DNA from: Pseudocercospora fijiensis CIRAD86
Taxonomy: Eukaryota; Ascomycota; Dothideomycetes; Mycosphaerellales; Mycosphaerellaceae
DNA: 64,000 nucleotides
NCBI RefSeq assembly: GCF_000340215.1
Contig: NW_006921539.1
Span: forward strand, 940,507 to 1,004,506
Direction: 5' to 3'
The notes beneath the pieces are model-generated. The model had not been told where the DNA came from. It searched no databases and saw nothing but the letters and a program-made list of their open reading frames with translations. The number at the start of each line of letters is the position of its first letter. Position 1 is the first letter of the stretch. Shown here piece by piece: positions 10,475 through 20,635 of the stretch. Position numbers and translations under genes: made by a program.

Positions 10475-10999
10475 TCATAAGATGACTTCTGCCAGTCCAT
10501 GATGTAACCTCTGGTGGTCTGCCAATTGTTCGACTGACAAGTATCGATATCCGCAAGCCAGACATTCCCCACAACCATCCTCCACAACAGTTTCCAAGCC
10601 GAATGGCGTCGAGAAAATGTCTTCGAAGCCGCTTGCGAAAGGTGCTGCGCTCATCTGAGAGATCTGGTCGCCAATCGAAGGCTCTGGAGTACCGACACTT
10701 CCGCCTGGAGAAGAGGCAGGAGATTCGCTTTTCCGCCTCTTAGGAGCAGAAGAGGCGGAGGACACACTCTTGCGTCGCCTCGATTGTGATGATTCGGCTG
10801 CAATGCTTGACGCGCCTGGTCTCGAGGCAGGCTTGAAATCGATGGATTGTTGGGAAAATGTGAAATCGGTCGGATTCTGCACGAACAACATGTGTGGTGA
10901 GAGAGTGAGGTGCTGAGGTGCTGCGGTCGGCGTCTTCGCGCCACCCAGATCGTACATGCAGTCTGAACCGAAGTTCCTCATGGCAGAGAATTCGTTCAT
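10475..10999 (-). CDS. C2H2 zinc-finger protein, putative transcription factor
   Basis: 174 residues from the ATG at 10999. Seen: a Ser-rich middle with two basic clusters (SRRRKS and PKRRKSE, about residues 74-91) that could be nuclear localisation signals, then a single C-terminal C2H2 finger of form C-X2-C-X12-H-X3-H (CLACGYRYL...HQRLH). Directly upstream of the ATG in frame is HFLAD preceded by a TAG within CCCCTCTAG, which looks like a splice acceptor, so an unseen upstream exon is possible. The frame stays open for 88 codons after the TGA at 10475-10477 (see findings). A regulatory role is inference from the finger and basic clusters; I do not recognise an ortholog. Confidence 0.6.
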   Translation of the reverse strand: MNEFSAMRNFGSDCMYDLGGAKTPTAAPQHLTLSPHMLFVQNPTDFTFSQQSIDFKPASRPGASSIAAESSQSRRRKSVSSASSAPKRRKSESPASSPGGSVGTPEPSIGDQISQMSAAPFASGFEDIFSTPFGLETVVEDGCGECLACGYRYLSVEQLADHQRLHHGLAEVIL

Positions 11000-12150
11000 G
11001 TCCGCAAGGAAGTGCTAGAGGGGAGATGATCAATCACGACCGGACTGCGATTTGGTGCTTGAGGGAAGTGCGGACATCAATGGCGTCTTGTTGCAGAAGG
11101 CAGCAAGGGCGTGTAGACGTGCTATCACTAACTAGCTTAGCGATTAGAACTAGAAGGGTCGGAAGTGGTTACTGCTTCGCGATCAAGCCGGCAAAAGCAG
11201 TACGATCGGACGGATGGTTCCGCGTGCCTCTCTCCGTCGTAGTCATCTTCGATTTCCCCAGTTTTGCATTTTGCGGCGAGAGACTAGGAAGAGCTTATCT
11301 GTGCCTGTAGCGTTCACGTGCAACCGCAGGCCAGTGCCTTGGACGAACGGCAATCATGGACAGCGCTGTTGTTAGGCTGCTCAACTGCGATCTGCTGCCA
11401 GAACGCGATGTTGCGTACGCATTCTGCCGTGAAAGAGATTCCCTCAGAATGCGGGACCTGCCATGACCTCACCCAAGCTCTTTGAGTATTCTGCTGTTCT
11501 CGTTCTGGGCTCACAATTGGTCGAAGCTTGTCTCCGCCATTGGCGTGCGAGGTGGTGCAATGGTGGTGGTGGCTCGAGCACCAAATCATCGCAGAACGAA
11601 ACATCTCCTGCAGGCATGCGTCACGGACATGTGAGCTCCCTTCCTGAAGCTTCGTCATACACCTTCTCCTCATCGGCTTCCTGTCGCTGGCAAGACTCGC
11701 CTCGCTCACTACTTGTCAACGGCAAACGCGGCTGTTTGGAGCCCGAGAGATGTCCGCAAAGTCGGTCTGTGTCCCATGGGGATGGATTATCGGAAGCAGT
11801 CCAGGCAGAGAGTGTCTTCCGATGGGCCATGGCACTCCGTTTCAGCATTTCCGGGCTCGATTCCGCCATGTCGCTCGCTGTGGCGATGGACGCAGCCGCG
11901 TTGTAGTTGAAACTTGAGCGACGGTCTGGTCGGTCTCCGAAGTGGAAAGCGGGAGTCTCCGGGCGATGGGGTTCACGCCAGAAACATAAGGTTTGATAAC
12001 ATTCTTCACTTCCGTCCGGCAAACCAGGTGGGGCAAGTCCAATGACGTGTGACAACATCAACTTGGAAATCATACAGCATGTCTTCACCTGGTGCATTTA
12101 CTACTCACTCAGTAATACAATAGGACAGAGTCCCGTGGCCACGGCCAACG
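11000..12150. other. Intergenic between zinc-finger gene and monooxygenase
   Basis: Divergent interval of 1.15 kb. The only candidate is an open frame on the minus strand, 11621-12097 (158 codons), without a recognisable domain. Part of it could be an upstream exon of the zinc-finger gene, but I cannot show splice links. Confidence 0.4.
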
Positions 12151-13656
12151 ATGACAGTGGCGAACGGCACGCCAAACGACCTACACGATGGCACGAAGCC
12201 GGATATCGTAATCGTGGGTACTACAAGTGTCTGTGCACCATCCTTCACATGCTAAAGGTCCCCAGGTAGGAGGTTCTCTTGGCGGCCTTTTCGCTGGCGT
12301 TGCACTCAAGAGCCATGGCTACAACAGTGAGCGCATACATCCTCCCCTCCTGAAATATATACTCATGCCACCTCACAGCAACCATTCTCGAACGCACGCC
12401 CACATTCTTGCTCGAAAATCAAGGCGCCGGAATTGTAGCTGGCGGCGACACCATCGAGTTCTTCAGGAGATATGACCGCACCGGCAGACCCGTCGCTGTA
12501 CCCAGTTTCAAACGACTGTACCTGAATCAAAAAGGACATGTTATCCATGAGGAGGCCAATCGCCAAAATATGACTTCGTGGGATTTGACCTATTATCTCT
12601 TGCGTGCGAATTATGATCGTGTCGACTCTGCTTATCTCGAAGGAGGCAAACTCCCGGAAGCGCGAACTACTGACGGGGACACCAATTACCTATGCGCTTG
12701 TACTGTGACCGATGTGGTAGATGAAGGCGGTGTGGTCAGAGTCAAGTTTACAAAGCAAGAAGAGGACGGGTCTGAGGTTGAAGATGAATTGACCACGAAC
12801 TTCCTAATCGCTGCAGACGGACCAAGCTCGACGATACGCAAGATGTTGTGTCCGGAGGTCGAACGGAAGTATGCTGGTTATGTGGTCATCAGAGGAACCG
12901 TCCCGGAAAGCGAAGCCACACAAGAGGCCTTAGACGTGTTTCGGGAAAGATTCTGCTTTTACCATTGTCCGGGAATACAGAATCTGACGTACACCATTGC
13001 GGGAGAGAACGGTAGCACGGAGCCGGGCAAGCGTCTTCTGAACTTCGTCTGGTACACCAACTTCCCCGAAGGCGAACCCGAAATCGAGAAGCTCATGACC
13101 GACAAAGATGGGAGACGCAGACATATCACAATACCACCTGGGAAAATCGCATGGGATGCTTGGGAGATGATCAAAAGCCGTGCTGACGAAAAACTTCCGC
13201 CACAAATGGCTGAAATGGCCCACAAGACCAAGAACCCTTTTGTGCAATGCATTACAGATGTCATCTCGCCGAAGCCACTGCACATGGGCGATAAAGTGTG
13301 TCTGATAGGCGATGCTCTCGCTGGCTTCCGGCCGCACACCGTTGCCTCCACCTCTCAAGCTGCTTACGATGTCATGAGTTTGGTCGATTGGCTGGATGGC
13401 AAGATCGATCGAAATCGGTTTGTAGCACAAGTGATGCAGTACGCACGCCTGATCCAAAGCAGCGGCGTTTATATTGGCAATCGCTCGCAGTACGAGTCTT
13501 TGCCAGTTGAGGAATATATCAAGGATAGGTATGTGATCGTAACGACAAGTAACAAGTCTTGAAGTGTTGCTGACGCACGACAGGAATATGATGAGCATAC
13601 CTAGGTGGGATTTGAAGTACCCCGAATGGACAAAGGCAGATCTTGATAAAATGTGA
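12151..13656 (+). CDS. FAD-dependent monooxygenase
   Basis: Four exons: 12151..12213, 12266..12326, 12379..13528, 13584..13656; 448 residues. Introns are 52, 52 and 55 bases. Splicing builds PDIVIVGGSLGG (dinucleotide-binding loop at 22-28), then TTILERTPT, then IKDRNMMSIPRWDLKYPEW at the C-terminus. An AADGPSS motif (Asp near 188) and the ribityl-binding LIGDALAGFRPH motif (Asp near 353) fit class A flavoprotein hydroxylases. It resembles proteins annotated as 2,6-dihydroxypyridine 3-monooxygenase-like, but the substrate is not provable here. The first intron has an equally good alternative (12218..12269) that gives the same protein. It has no biosynthetic neighbours, so a catabolic or detoxifying role is more likely than a secondary-metabolite cluster (inference). 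Confidence 0.9.
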
Positions 13657-14732
13657 ACTCACGACGCTCATTATCTATTTACTCCTCTTAACAATCAACA
13701 CTTCGACAAATGAGATCCCACAGCTGATCTTGCTCCTAACCCAGGCACCTGAGTCGGCCATTTACAGGCAGAGTCGACTGTATTGCTGACGAAGTGATAC
13801 ACCACATCAAAACTCGCCAACCTCACTTCCTACTACTCGCAGGCCTAATGATTCCAGGCTTAGACACGTGCGAAATCACTAGCTGCGCTCCAAACCTACA
13901 GCCGAGTCCAAAATCACATCTCAAGTGATATACTATATCAAAAGGTCCCCGACCTTACCTACCACCACTCACAGGCCCAATTAATCCAGACTTAGACACG
14001 TGTGAGATTAGCAGCTTCGCGCACACTCTACAACCGAGTCCCAAATCACATCTCAAGCGACTAATCACATAAATCCTCGCCAACTTCACTACCTCCAACA
14101 CGGATCTTCCCGACCTTATATATTAAAGTCTCACTACTTCCGTCTTCCACCAATCATCCATGCTCGAACAGTTAGTTGCCTGTAAACCCGCTGTGGCTCA
14201 GTGGTAAGGCGAGTCCCAAGAGGCATTGTTGGGAACGACGTGATAGACGTCATTCTGCAAGAATGCCTCGATTGGGAGTTCTGTTCGAGTGTGGGGGATT
14301 GGTAAAGTTTTGACGTTTCGTTGGTAGGGTTGCCGCTATATTTATGTAATATGATTTCGAAGTTGCCAGTTGGGGATATAGTGGCCATTATCAGGCGTGA
14401 AGAATGATATAAGTTCACCATCGTCCATACATTCGACTCCTACCCAACGTCGATTCAAAGCTCTCAGGGTACCAACCGAGCCGAAGCATGACATTTAGGA
14501 ATCTGAGACGCGATCACTCCACAACCATGTGAAATGGACGCAGCAGAAATGGTTGAGAAGTAGACGAGGCTCTTATCAATACCATCCATGATCATTATTA
14601 CATACATTTCACGCGTGGAATGCTGTAACGAAGAGCATACTTCATTCATTCATGTCAATGTGCCGTGTTCCTAATCATGCAAACAGTCTCCGATGATAAA
14701 GATATTCTCCCATGTCCTCAGCCTGGAAATGT
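13657..14732. other. Intergenic with 131-base repeat and Pol III-like boxes
   Basis: No protein gene seen. It holds a 131-base tandem repeat and a stretch with tRNA-like A and B boxes, listed separately. Confidence 0.5.
13793..14100. repeat. 131-base tandem repeat, about 2.3 copies
   Basis: Units begin AGTGATA at 13793, AGTGATA at 13924 and AGCGACT at 14056 (131- and 132-base spacing). Each of the first two units carries TTAGACACGTG and ACATCTCA. Identity is roughly 75-80 per cent by eye. Not RIP-like, since CA and TG are abundant. Confidence 0.75.
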
Positions 14733-15435
14733 TTAGAGGGCGACGACAGCAGCGGCGAAGACAGCGATGGCAGCACCTCCGAACCAGACGCGGGTGTTAC
14801 CAGCGCTGCCGACCTGCTGGAGTGGAGCGCTTGGGGTTGCGCTGGCCATGGTACCGTTGGAGCTCATGGTTGGGGTGGAGTAGCCGGTAGTAAGAACTGG
14901 GGCGACCATGCTGGTGGACCAGGACGAAGAGGACGAGGACCAAGACGACTCTGGAGACTCGGAGCTGGACCAGGAGCTGCTGCTCTCAGCCCAAGAAGAG
15001 GAGTGAGAGTAGCCGGTTGGCATAGCAGTGGTCTCAGCCCAGGTGGAGCTGTGGTCGCCCCAAGCGCCGGAAGAGTGAGCAGCCCAGGCAGACGAAGCGG
15101 CAGCTGGAGCAGCGGTTGCCGAGCCCCAGCCTGGCATGTAAGATGGGGAGTAGCTGGCAGTGCCGGTGTACATTGGGCAGCCTGGGACGTCGTATCTTGG
15201 AGCACCAGCTCCACCACCGCAGTCGAGGAAGTCGCAGAGCTCGCCGGTTCCTGGGACGTACCACGCGAGGGAAGCACCAGCTACGAGAACCATGTCAGTG
15301 TTGCGTTCGATACAGATCGATGCAAGAGATGGACTTACCTGGAGAGGAGACATCGGTCGACGTGCAACCAACCAAGTCAGTGCGAGCCATGGCCAGAGTA
15401 GCCAGCGAGGCAGCAGCGAAAACGACGCGGTACAT
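14733..15435 (-). CDS. Ser-rich secreted, probably GPI-anchored surface protein
   Basis: Two exons, complement(14733..15280, 15339..15435), 214 residues; 58-base intron (GTAAGT...TAG). Signal peptide MYRVVFAAASLATLAMA at 1-17. The mature N-terminus is a compact Cys-containing segment (DLVGCTS..., ELCDFLDCGGG, VPGCP) followed by a long Ser/Trp/Ala-rich linker rich in SSWSSS-like runs, and a hydrophobic tail ending AIAVFAAAVVAL after GSAGN. That is the architecture of a GPI-anchored wall or membrane protein. Fungal relatives are sometimes labelled 'siderophore biosynthesis enzyme' in databases; nothing in this sequence supports an enzymatic role. Function unknown. Confidence 0.85.
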
Positions 15436-16109
15436 TTTTGCGATTACTTGTAGCGTTGTAGAGATTGTGAGGATATTTCTGCCGATGTGCTGGCGATGTA
15501 TACTTTTGTCGTCGTTGAAAGCGAATGACTTGGTTAGTTTACTGCTGACGAGAGAAAAGAACAGGAGAACATCAAGAGAGCGAAGTGTAGAATATGTAGG
15601 AACCAAATCAAATCCTGATCGTCAGGTACGTTGGAAGCACGGAACGCACTCTCTTACCTTGGTCAAACATACTAGATCCTTCATAACGCCCAAATCACCT
15701 GTGTTTGGCGGAGTCTCTGGAAGCTAAGCCCGGCTAAGCATATCATAGGGGCCGTTGTCAGGACGCCACAAGCGTTTCGCCCGAATTGCCTCTGTAAGGT
15801 TTGACTTTGCTCGCTTCGTGGATATTTTGATTTGACCGCGACGCGATCCGGTGGCTTGCTGAAATGACTGTACTGTAATAAATAGTCTGCTGACTCGGAG
15901 AGAATGTGACCGGAATACCAGCGCGGAGCGTGTTGTGGTGTTTGTGGTGTCGGTGGCTGCATCAAAGCTGAGTTGAAGTCAAGACAGTCTCGAAGATCGG
16001 CCCGGTCACGTGAGTCTTGGCTCTCCCGACCAGACGGACCTCCAGCAGACCATAGCATAGCACAGTACCACTTCCACACCACCCACCACCCTCACGCTTG
16101 AGCTTCAAA
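15436..16109. other. Divergent promoter interval
   Basis: Upstream regions of the surface-protein gene (minus) and the mL53 gene (plus). No further gene seen. Confidence 0.5.
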
Positions 16110-16487
16110 ATGATAACAAAATACCTCACCTCAATAACCACAGCTTTCTCCCCATTTAACGCGAAATCCGGAAAAACAGCCCGAAATTTCCTCGCAATGC
16201 TACCCGCCAACGCGCGCTCGACCATGGCAATCGATGTAAAAATTCTCCCGCGAGCACAAGCCGATCGGCCTGTGATTTTGGATTTGAAATTCAGTAAGCG
16301 AGCGAAGTGACATCAAAAGCTTAGAGAAAAAGCTCAGGGGGAAAAAGGGACCTCGCTAACGCTCGGTTTCATAGAGGATGGAAAGGAGATGAAATTAGAT
16401 TTGGAGAAGATGAAGATTAAAGAGATTGAGGTTGAGGTGGATAGACATTCGAGGAGTTTGAAACGGAAGGAGGATTTGGAGGGATGA
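16110..16487 (+). CDS. MRPL44: Mitochondrial large ribosomal subunit protein mL53
   Basis: Two exons, 16110..16293 and 16375..16487, 98 residues; 81-base intron (GTAAGC...TAG) joining VILDLKF to KDGKEMKLD. Small basic protein with a thioredoxin-like mL53 appearance: MITKYLTSITTAF at the N-terminus, FLAMLPANAR, then IDVKILPR and a charged C-terminus. Family knowledge: mL53 (yeast Mrpl44) is a component of the 54S subunit of the mitochondrial ribosome. The start is the first ATG (16110). The length matches fungal homologs (about 95-100 residues). Confidence 0.85.
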
Positions 16488-16863
16488 TGCATGAGGAGGA
16501 GGATTCAATGGGGGAAGAATGTTTAAGATACCCAAGATTTTTTGCTGTGAGAGAGAGAGAGAGAGAGAGACAGGAGAGGGCGTGTCTCAGCGCGAATTGT
16601 AGCATGCCGCGAACGGTTCGGAGAATGCGCGCGCGAGAAAACGAAGACTGTGGTCAGGGTTCTGTGATTCGAGATGACGCGCAGTCTGGGAGAACGCGGG
16701 CAAAGGCATAGAGCGAGGCACTTGAAGACAGCGCGCCGCTCGGGGCAAGCGCGAAATTCCGTCCCAAGATCTGTACATATGTAGGTCTACATGGACTCCA
16801 ATCATGATGTCTAAATACCAAACAAAAGCCACGGGTTCAGGGCGCCATCCAGATGCCAATTGA
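16488..16863. other. Intergenic with GA microsatellite
   Basis: Convergent interval between the mL53 and Rtc4-like genes. It contains a short (GA)n run at about 16550-16570 and no gene. Confidence 0.6.
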
Positions 16864-18612
16864 TCAATCACTGTCGTCCTCCACCATCGCAATGACATGC
16901 GCAGTGTCAACATCATCAACTTTGTCATCCTCCTCTTCGGGGTGCAAGAGCTCACCGAGATGGGTGCTTTCAGCAATAATTTCACGTGCTCGGCTCTCCC
17001 AGTCGTCACCAGCAAGCTTCATGTCCTCTTTCACGAGAAGCTCGACAAGATGTGGAGCAAGCACGACTTGCACGAAGCCAGATACGCCTCCTTGAACACC
17101 AGATGTCGAAACGAGCTTGTCCTTTTTCGATCGCTGTCGTATATCATTTGTAAGGCGGCCAATAATGTGTTCGGTTCTGCATCTGGTCAGCTTCAATACT
17201 CGAGCCAAAGTCGATGTGGCATACATTAACTTCGCTCCTTTGGGTCCATAGTACCCCATTGATGCGCCCCCTCTGCTCTCGTGGCCCGTGATGACGTGTT
17301 CTAGGTCTTTTCTGGACTTCTTTGATTTACTCTTCAACTCGTCCCGGTAATGCGATTCCACCGTATCATTCACGATATCTTTGAGGAACGAGTCGTGTGC
17401 ACGCATCCTCCGCGATAATTGTTTCCAGTCGATTTCAGGATACCCTCGTTCTCGCCATTGCGCTTCTGCCTTCTGCTGCTGATGCCATCTGCAAAACCGC
17501 CTTTGCCATTTGTAATTCAACTCGCGACCACGCAGGACCTCGTCTTGAAAGTCTTCCAGCAATGACCTCTTCAGGGCCTCTCCACAATGCTCACATTTGA
17601 CGGTTGGCACACCTTCGCAGATCTCAGTTGCTTCGATCTCGTCTTCTGATGATTCTGTCAACGGTGATTCATCTATCTCTGGCGCCTCAAGCTCTGCGCC
17701 TGCCGATGTAAATGACGTCTGGACAGCAGAGGTAGCCTGTGATGAAGCTGTTGAGCCGAACTCGAAGGCATCAGACATCTTGAACTTCTTCTTGGGCGAA
17801 TTTTGTGCTTTCTGCTTCACAGCTGCGGCCTCTGCCCTCTTGAACTGCTTTTCGGCAATTTTCTGCTTTCTTATAGCTTCCTTGCCGTACTGTGATTGTT
17901 GTGATGACCTTGGGACCGTAATGGACCTCGCTCCAAACGTGGGTCTCTTCACCTTTCCATAGCCTGTGTGCAAGTTGATTTTCCTTCGTGACTTAGCGTC
18001 GCGCATAAGCTCCTCATCACTAGAGTATCCAGCGAGTTCGGCGTCGCTCAGCATCTTTCTCTTGCCCGGCAGTACGTCCTGTGCTCTGGGATCCCTAAAC
18101 GGCCGCGTCGACTCCTCTTTACGCTGTACAACAGGCTTTGCGATAGTCACACCTGACATTTTGAAACCCGACGCTCCTTTCACCTCGCTGGGCGCAGATG
18201 GAGCCGGCTCTCGCTCAACATCGCTGCTGCTTCCTTTCGGACTTGCTCCGACATGCTCATCATCGTCAAACATGACCACCTCGTTCTGCGAGCTCCTCCT
18301 AATGTCTGTATTTTCCGGACTAGGATATGTCTTTTCAGCCTCTGTCTTCTTCGATTTCTGTTTCACCGGGCTATCATCAAGCTCGATGACCACTGCTGTA
18401 CTTCGTTTCTTTGGCTGTTCTGGTGTCGCAGTCATTCGGTCGTGTCGTACACGCTTATTGTTCTTGGTAGTATCTGGTATTCTCCCACTCGAGGGCATAC
18501 AGTTCTCCTTATCTGCTCCTATGCCGTCAGCATGGTCATCGCTTGACGCATGCTCTTTGCCCCCAACTGTACGTAGGAGCGGCCTGACGCCGTTTCTTCT
18601 CAGTCCATTCAT
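16864..18612 (-). CDS. Rtc4-like domain protein
   Basis: 582 residues from the ATG at 18612 in one exon (the frame stays open to an ATG at 18681, adding 23 residues). I prefer 18612 because MNGLRRNGVRPLLRTVGGK resembles the N-terminus of other fungal family members. Residues 1-330 are charged, disordered and Ser/Lys-rich, with several basic clusters. A putative metal site follows: CEHC at 340-343 and FCRWH (Cys374, His377). The C-terminal ~200 residues match the RTC4-like domain, ending in an acidic tail. Family knowledge: yeast Rtc4 was named from a genetic screen, restriction of telomere capping; its molecular function is unknown. Probably nuclear (inference). Confidence 0.85.
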   Translation of the reverse strand: MNGLRRNGVRPLLRTVGGKEHASSDDHADGIGADKENCMPSSGRIPDTTKNNKRVRHDRMTATPEQPKKRSTAVVIELDDSPVKQKSKKTEAEKTYPSPENTDIRRSSQNEVVMFDDDEHVGASPKGSSSDVEREPAPSAPSEVKGASGFKMSGVTIAKPVVQRKEESTRPFRDPRAQDVLPGKRKMLSDAELAGYSSDEELMRDAKSRRKINLHTGYGKVKRPTFGARSITVPRSSQQSQYGKEAIRKQKIAEKQFKRAEAAAVKQKAQNSPKKKFKMSDAFEFGSTASSQATSAVQTSFTSAGAELEAPEIDESPLTESSEDEIEATEICEGVPTVKCEHCGEALKRSLLEDFQDEVLRGRELNYKWQRRFCRWHQQQKAEAQWRERGYPEIDWKQLSRRMRAHDSFLKDIVNDTVESHYRDELKSKSKKSRKDLEHVITGHESRGGASMGYYGPKGAKLMYATSTLARVLKLTRCRTEHIIGRLTNDIRQRSKKDKLVSTSGVQGGVSGFVQVVLAPHLVELLVKEDMKLAGDDWESRAREIIAESTHLGELLHPEEEDDKVDDVDTAHVIAMVEDDSD

Positions 18613-19444
18613 TCTGAACGATTCGATGCTTTGGGTGAATGCTGACGTACTGTAGTCATTGCTTGTGATCGATGGCGGCAAATGGTGAACTTGATCTCGG
18701 ACGTGACGCGAACTTTGGCATTGGAAATCGCGGTACGCGTTGAGACCGGGGTCTGTGCGGAGAGTGGAAAGCGCGTCTCCGCGTGATCTTGCATTTCATT
18801 TCATTTCATTCCAAAAAAGACTTGAACACCGTACAGATGGTATTCTGTCGACATATGAAACGTGTTAATAATGTCCTATCTTACTACCATCTCCTCCTGT
18901 CCTTCCCATCCACAATTGTGCCCCTTGGGTATAGTTACAGCAATTAATCTGCGCGAGCAGTCATAGCCCTCTCTAGTGGACCACCCATGGTCTGACCAGT
19001 TCCCGAAAACATGTCAAACATGTACATTAAAGCATTGCCTCGTCTGATCGCGCAGCTGGTGCTGAGACCAGGCTCCACTATACCCCATAACTCCATACCA
19101 TCTTTAACGCCATCTGCTGTACTTTCTCCTCTCTCCATTGGTGTCTGCCTATGAGCTGGTGTCCGTTATTTCCAAGCTACAACCAAATCGCCAGGATGTA
19201 GCATCTTTGGAGTCGGTTAATCTTTCGAATCTCGACGATCAGCTGCCTTGCGCAGTTTACGCTCGCGTTGGTCGGCTCTTCTTTTCTCTTCTGCGTCTTC
19301 ATTTTCCTGAGCAGCGCTTTAGTTCACTTCCTAGCAGAACGGAACAATTTCGCAGGCTCGCGGGGCCCCGTAGTGCTTTGGCCCCTTCAAAGGAAGCCGG
19401 GTGAACAGCCCAAATCCCAGTGGCCACCAAGAGAAGGGCGGCAA
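18613..19444. other. Intergenic, ATTTC repeat and HAP3 3' flank
   Basis: Contains a short (CATTT)n run near 18793-18813 and the downstream flank of HAP3. A 64-codon minus-strand frame (18944-19138) has no recognisable features and is not called. Confidence 0.5.
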
Positions 19445-20635
19445 CTAATACTGCTGGCCACCTGCGCCATAATCGAAAGCATTGGTGCCCTCTGCCGATG
19501 GGTCCATGGTGTTGTCCAGGACATTGTGGTTTGAGTCTCCGTAGGTGGGCGACGTTACATTGCCGCTGCTTCCGCCTGCAACAGCTGGCTTCTGATGCTC
19601 ACCGCGAGCAACCAGGTTCTCGTCCGGAGTCAGTATGAATACGGGAATAAGATATATTTGGGCGAATGGATGTATTGCATAATGTTACCACTCACCTCCC
19701 GGTACCTGGCAAGGTAGATCTTTAGCGCCTCGCCATAATTCTCAAAGCCCAGCGAAGTCATGGCGAACAGGATATCCTCGCCATTGACTGTCTTACGCTT
19801 CTCCTGTTGACACTTCTCTGATGCTGTTGATGATTATTAGCCGCGCTCCGAACACTAATAGCCGCCGTGAGATGGCGCTAGAGCAGTACGTACCTTCGCT
19901 GGTGATGAACGAGATGAACTCGCTCACGCACTCTTGCATGCACTCTTTGGCTTCTTTTGCGATCTTGGCATTTTCGGGAAGCGCCATCTTCATGATTCTC
20001 GCGACTGGAGCAAAGTTATGTATGTTAGCGTCGCCATCGAAATTTTTGCGATTGGGATTTCTCGAGCGATTCTGTGCTTGCGGCGAAGATGAAGAGTGCG
20101 GGGATGGCGAAGGCATGGTTCTGTTTCGTCTGATCGTCCAGTCGGCGGCAGGCGAGACAGAGGCTGCAGATCTCTGGCTGGCCAAGGGCTCTCTGATTCG
20201 ACGGACTTGCAGACCAGATGCGCGATGCAGCGATATATGTGTGGATAGGAAGCGACGCCAGTCACGACATTTCGTCGAGGTTTGCAGGTGTCAAAGAATC
20301 CCAAAGTCCTGTTCCTCGTGTAGCACCAGAGACGGAGAGGACAAGGATAGCACGGTGCGTGGTGCGATGCAAGGCGTGTAACGAGGCGAGGCATATGCAG
20401 TACAGGAGATTTCATCAAAGCGATACTCACCATTGGCAATGGGCAACCATCGGTCCTGCTCCTTGACCTCGAAGTCGTATCCGACATCTTCGGGACGAAG
20501 AGCAGTCATAGTCTCTTCGTCGTTGCCGTTGCCGTTCCCGTTGCTGTTTGGCTGGTCGGCGGTCTGGTCATTTTCCGCGGGCGACTGAGTGTCGGCGGCT
20601 TCGGCCTCAGTGTGATCCCTTGGGGACTGCGACAT
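19445..20635 (-). CDS. HAP3: CCAAT-binding factor subunit, NF-YB type
   Basis: Four exons, complement(19445..19618, 19696..19823, 19894..20004, 20431..20635), 205 residues. Introns are 426, 70 and 77 bases. Junctions rebuild the near-invariant histone-fold core: [10 protein letters not shown] joined to [20 protein letters not shown], then FISFITSE joined to [20 protein letters not shown], then [19 protein letters not shown]. The N-terminus is acidic and Asn/Gly-rich; the C-terminus is Gly/Ser/Asn-rich and ends GQQY. Family knowledge: HAP3/HapC pairs with HAP5 and HAP2 to bind CCAAT and controls respiration, iron and redox genes. The first intron is unusually long for this window. The last acceptor (CGAG) is the only AG available. 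Confidence 0.95.

Noticed and set aside
11621..12097. 158-codon minus-strand frame
   Set aside because: No motif, no splice link to the zinc-finger gene that I can justify, and other frames of similar length overlap it.
12151..15435. Possible secondary-metabolite cluster around the FAD monooxygenase
   Set aside because: No polyketide synthase, NRPS, terpene cyclase, transporter or pathway regulator lies nearby except the unrelated C2H2 protein; neighbours are housekeeping genes.
18944..19138. 64-codon minus-strand frame
   Set aside because: No domain; lies in the 3' flank of HAP3; too short to call without transcript evidence.
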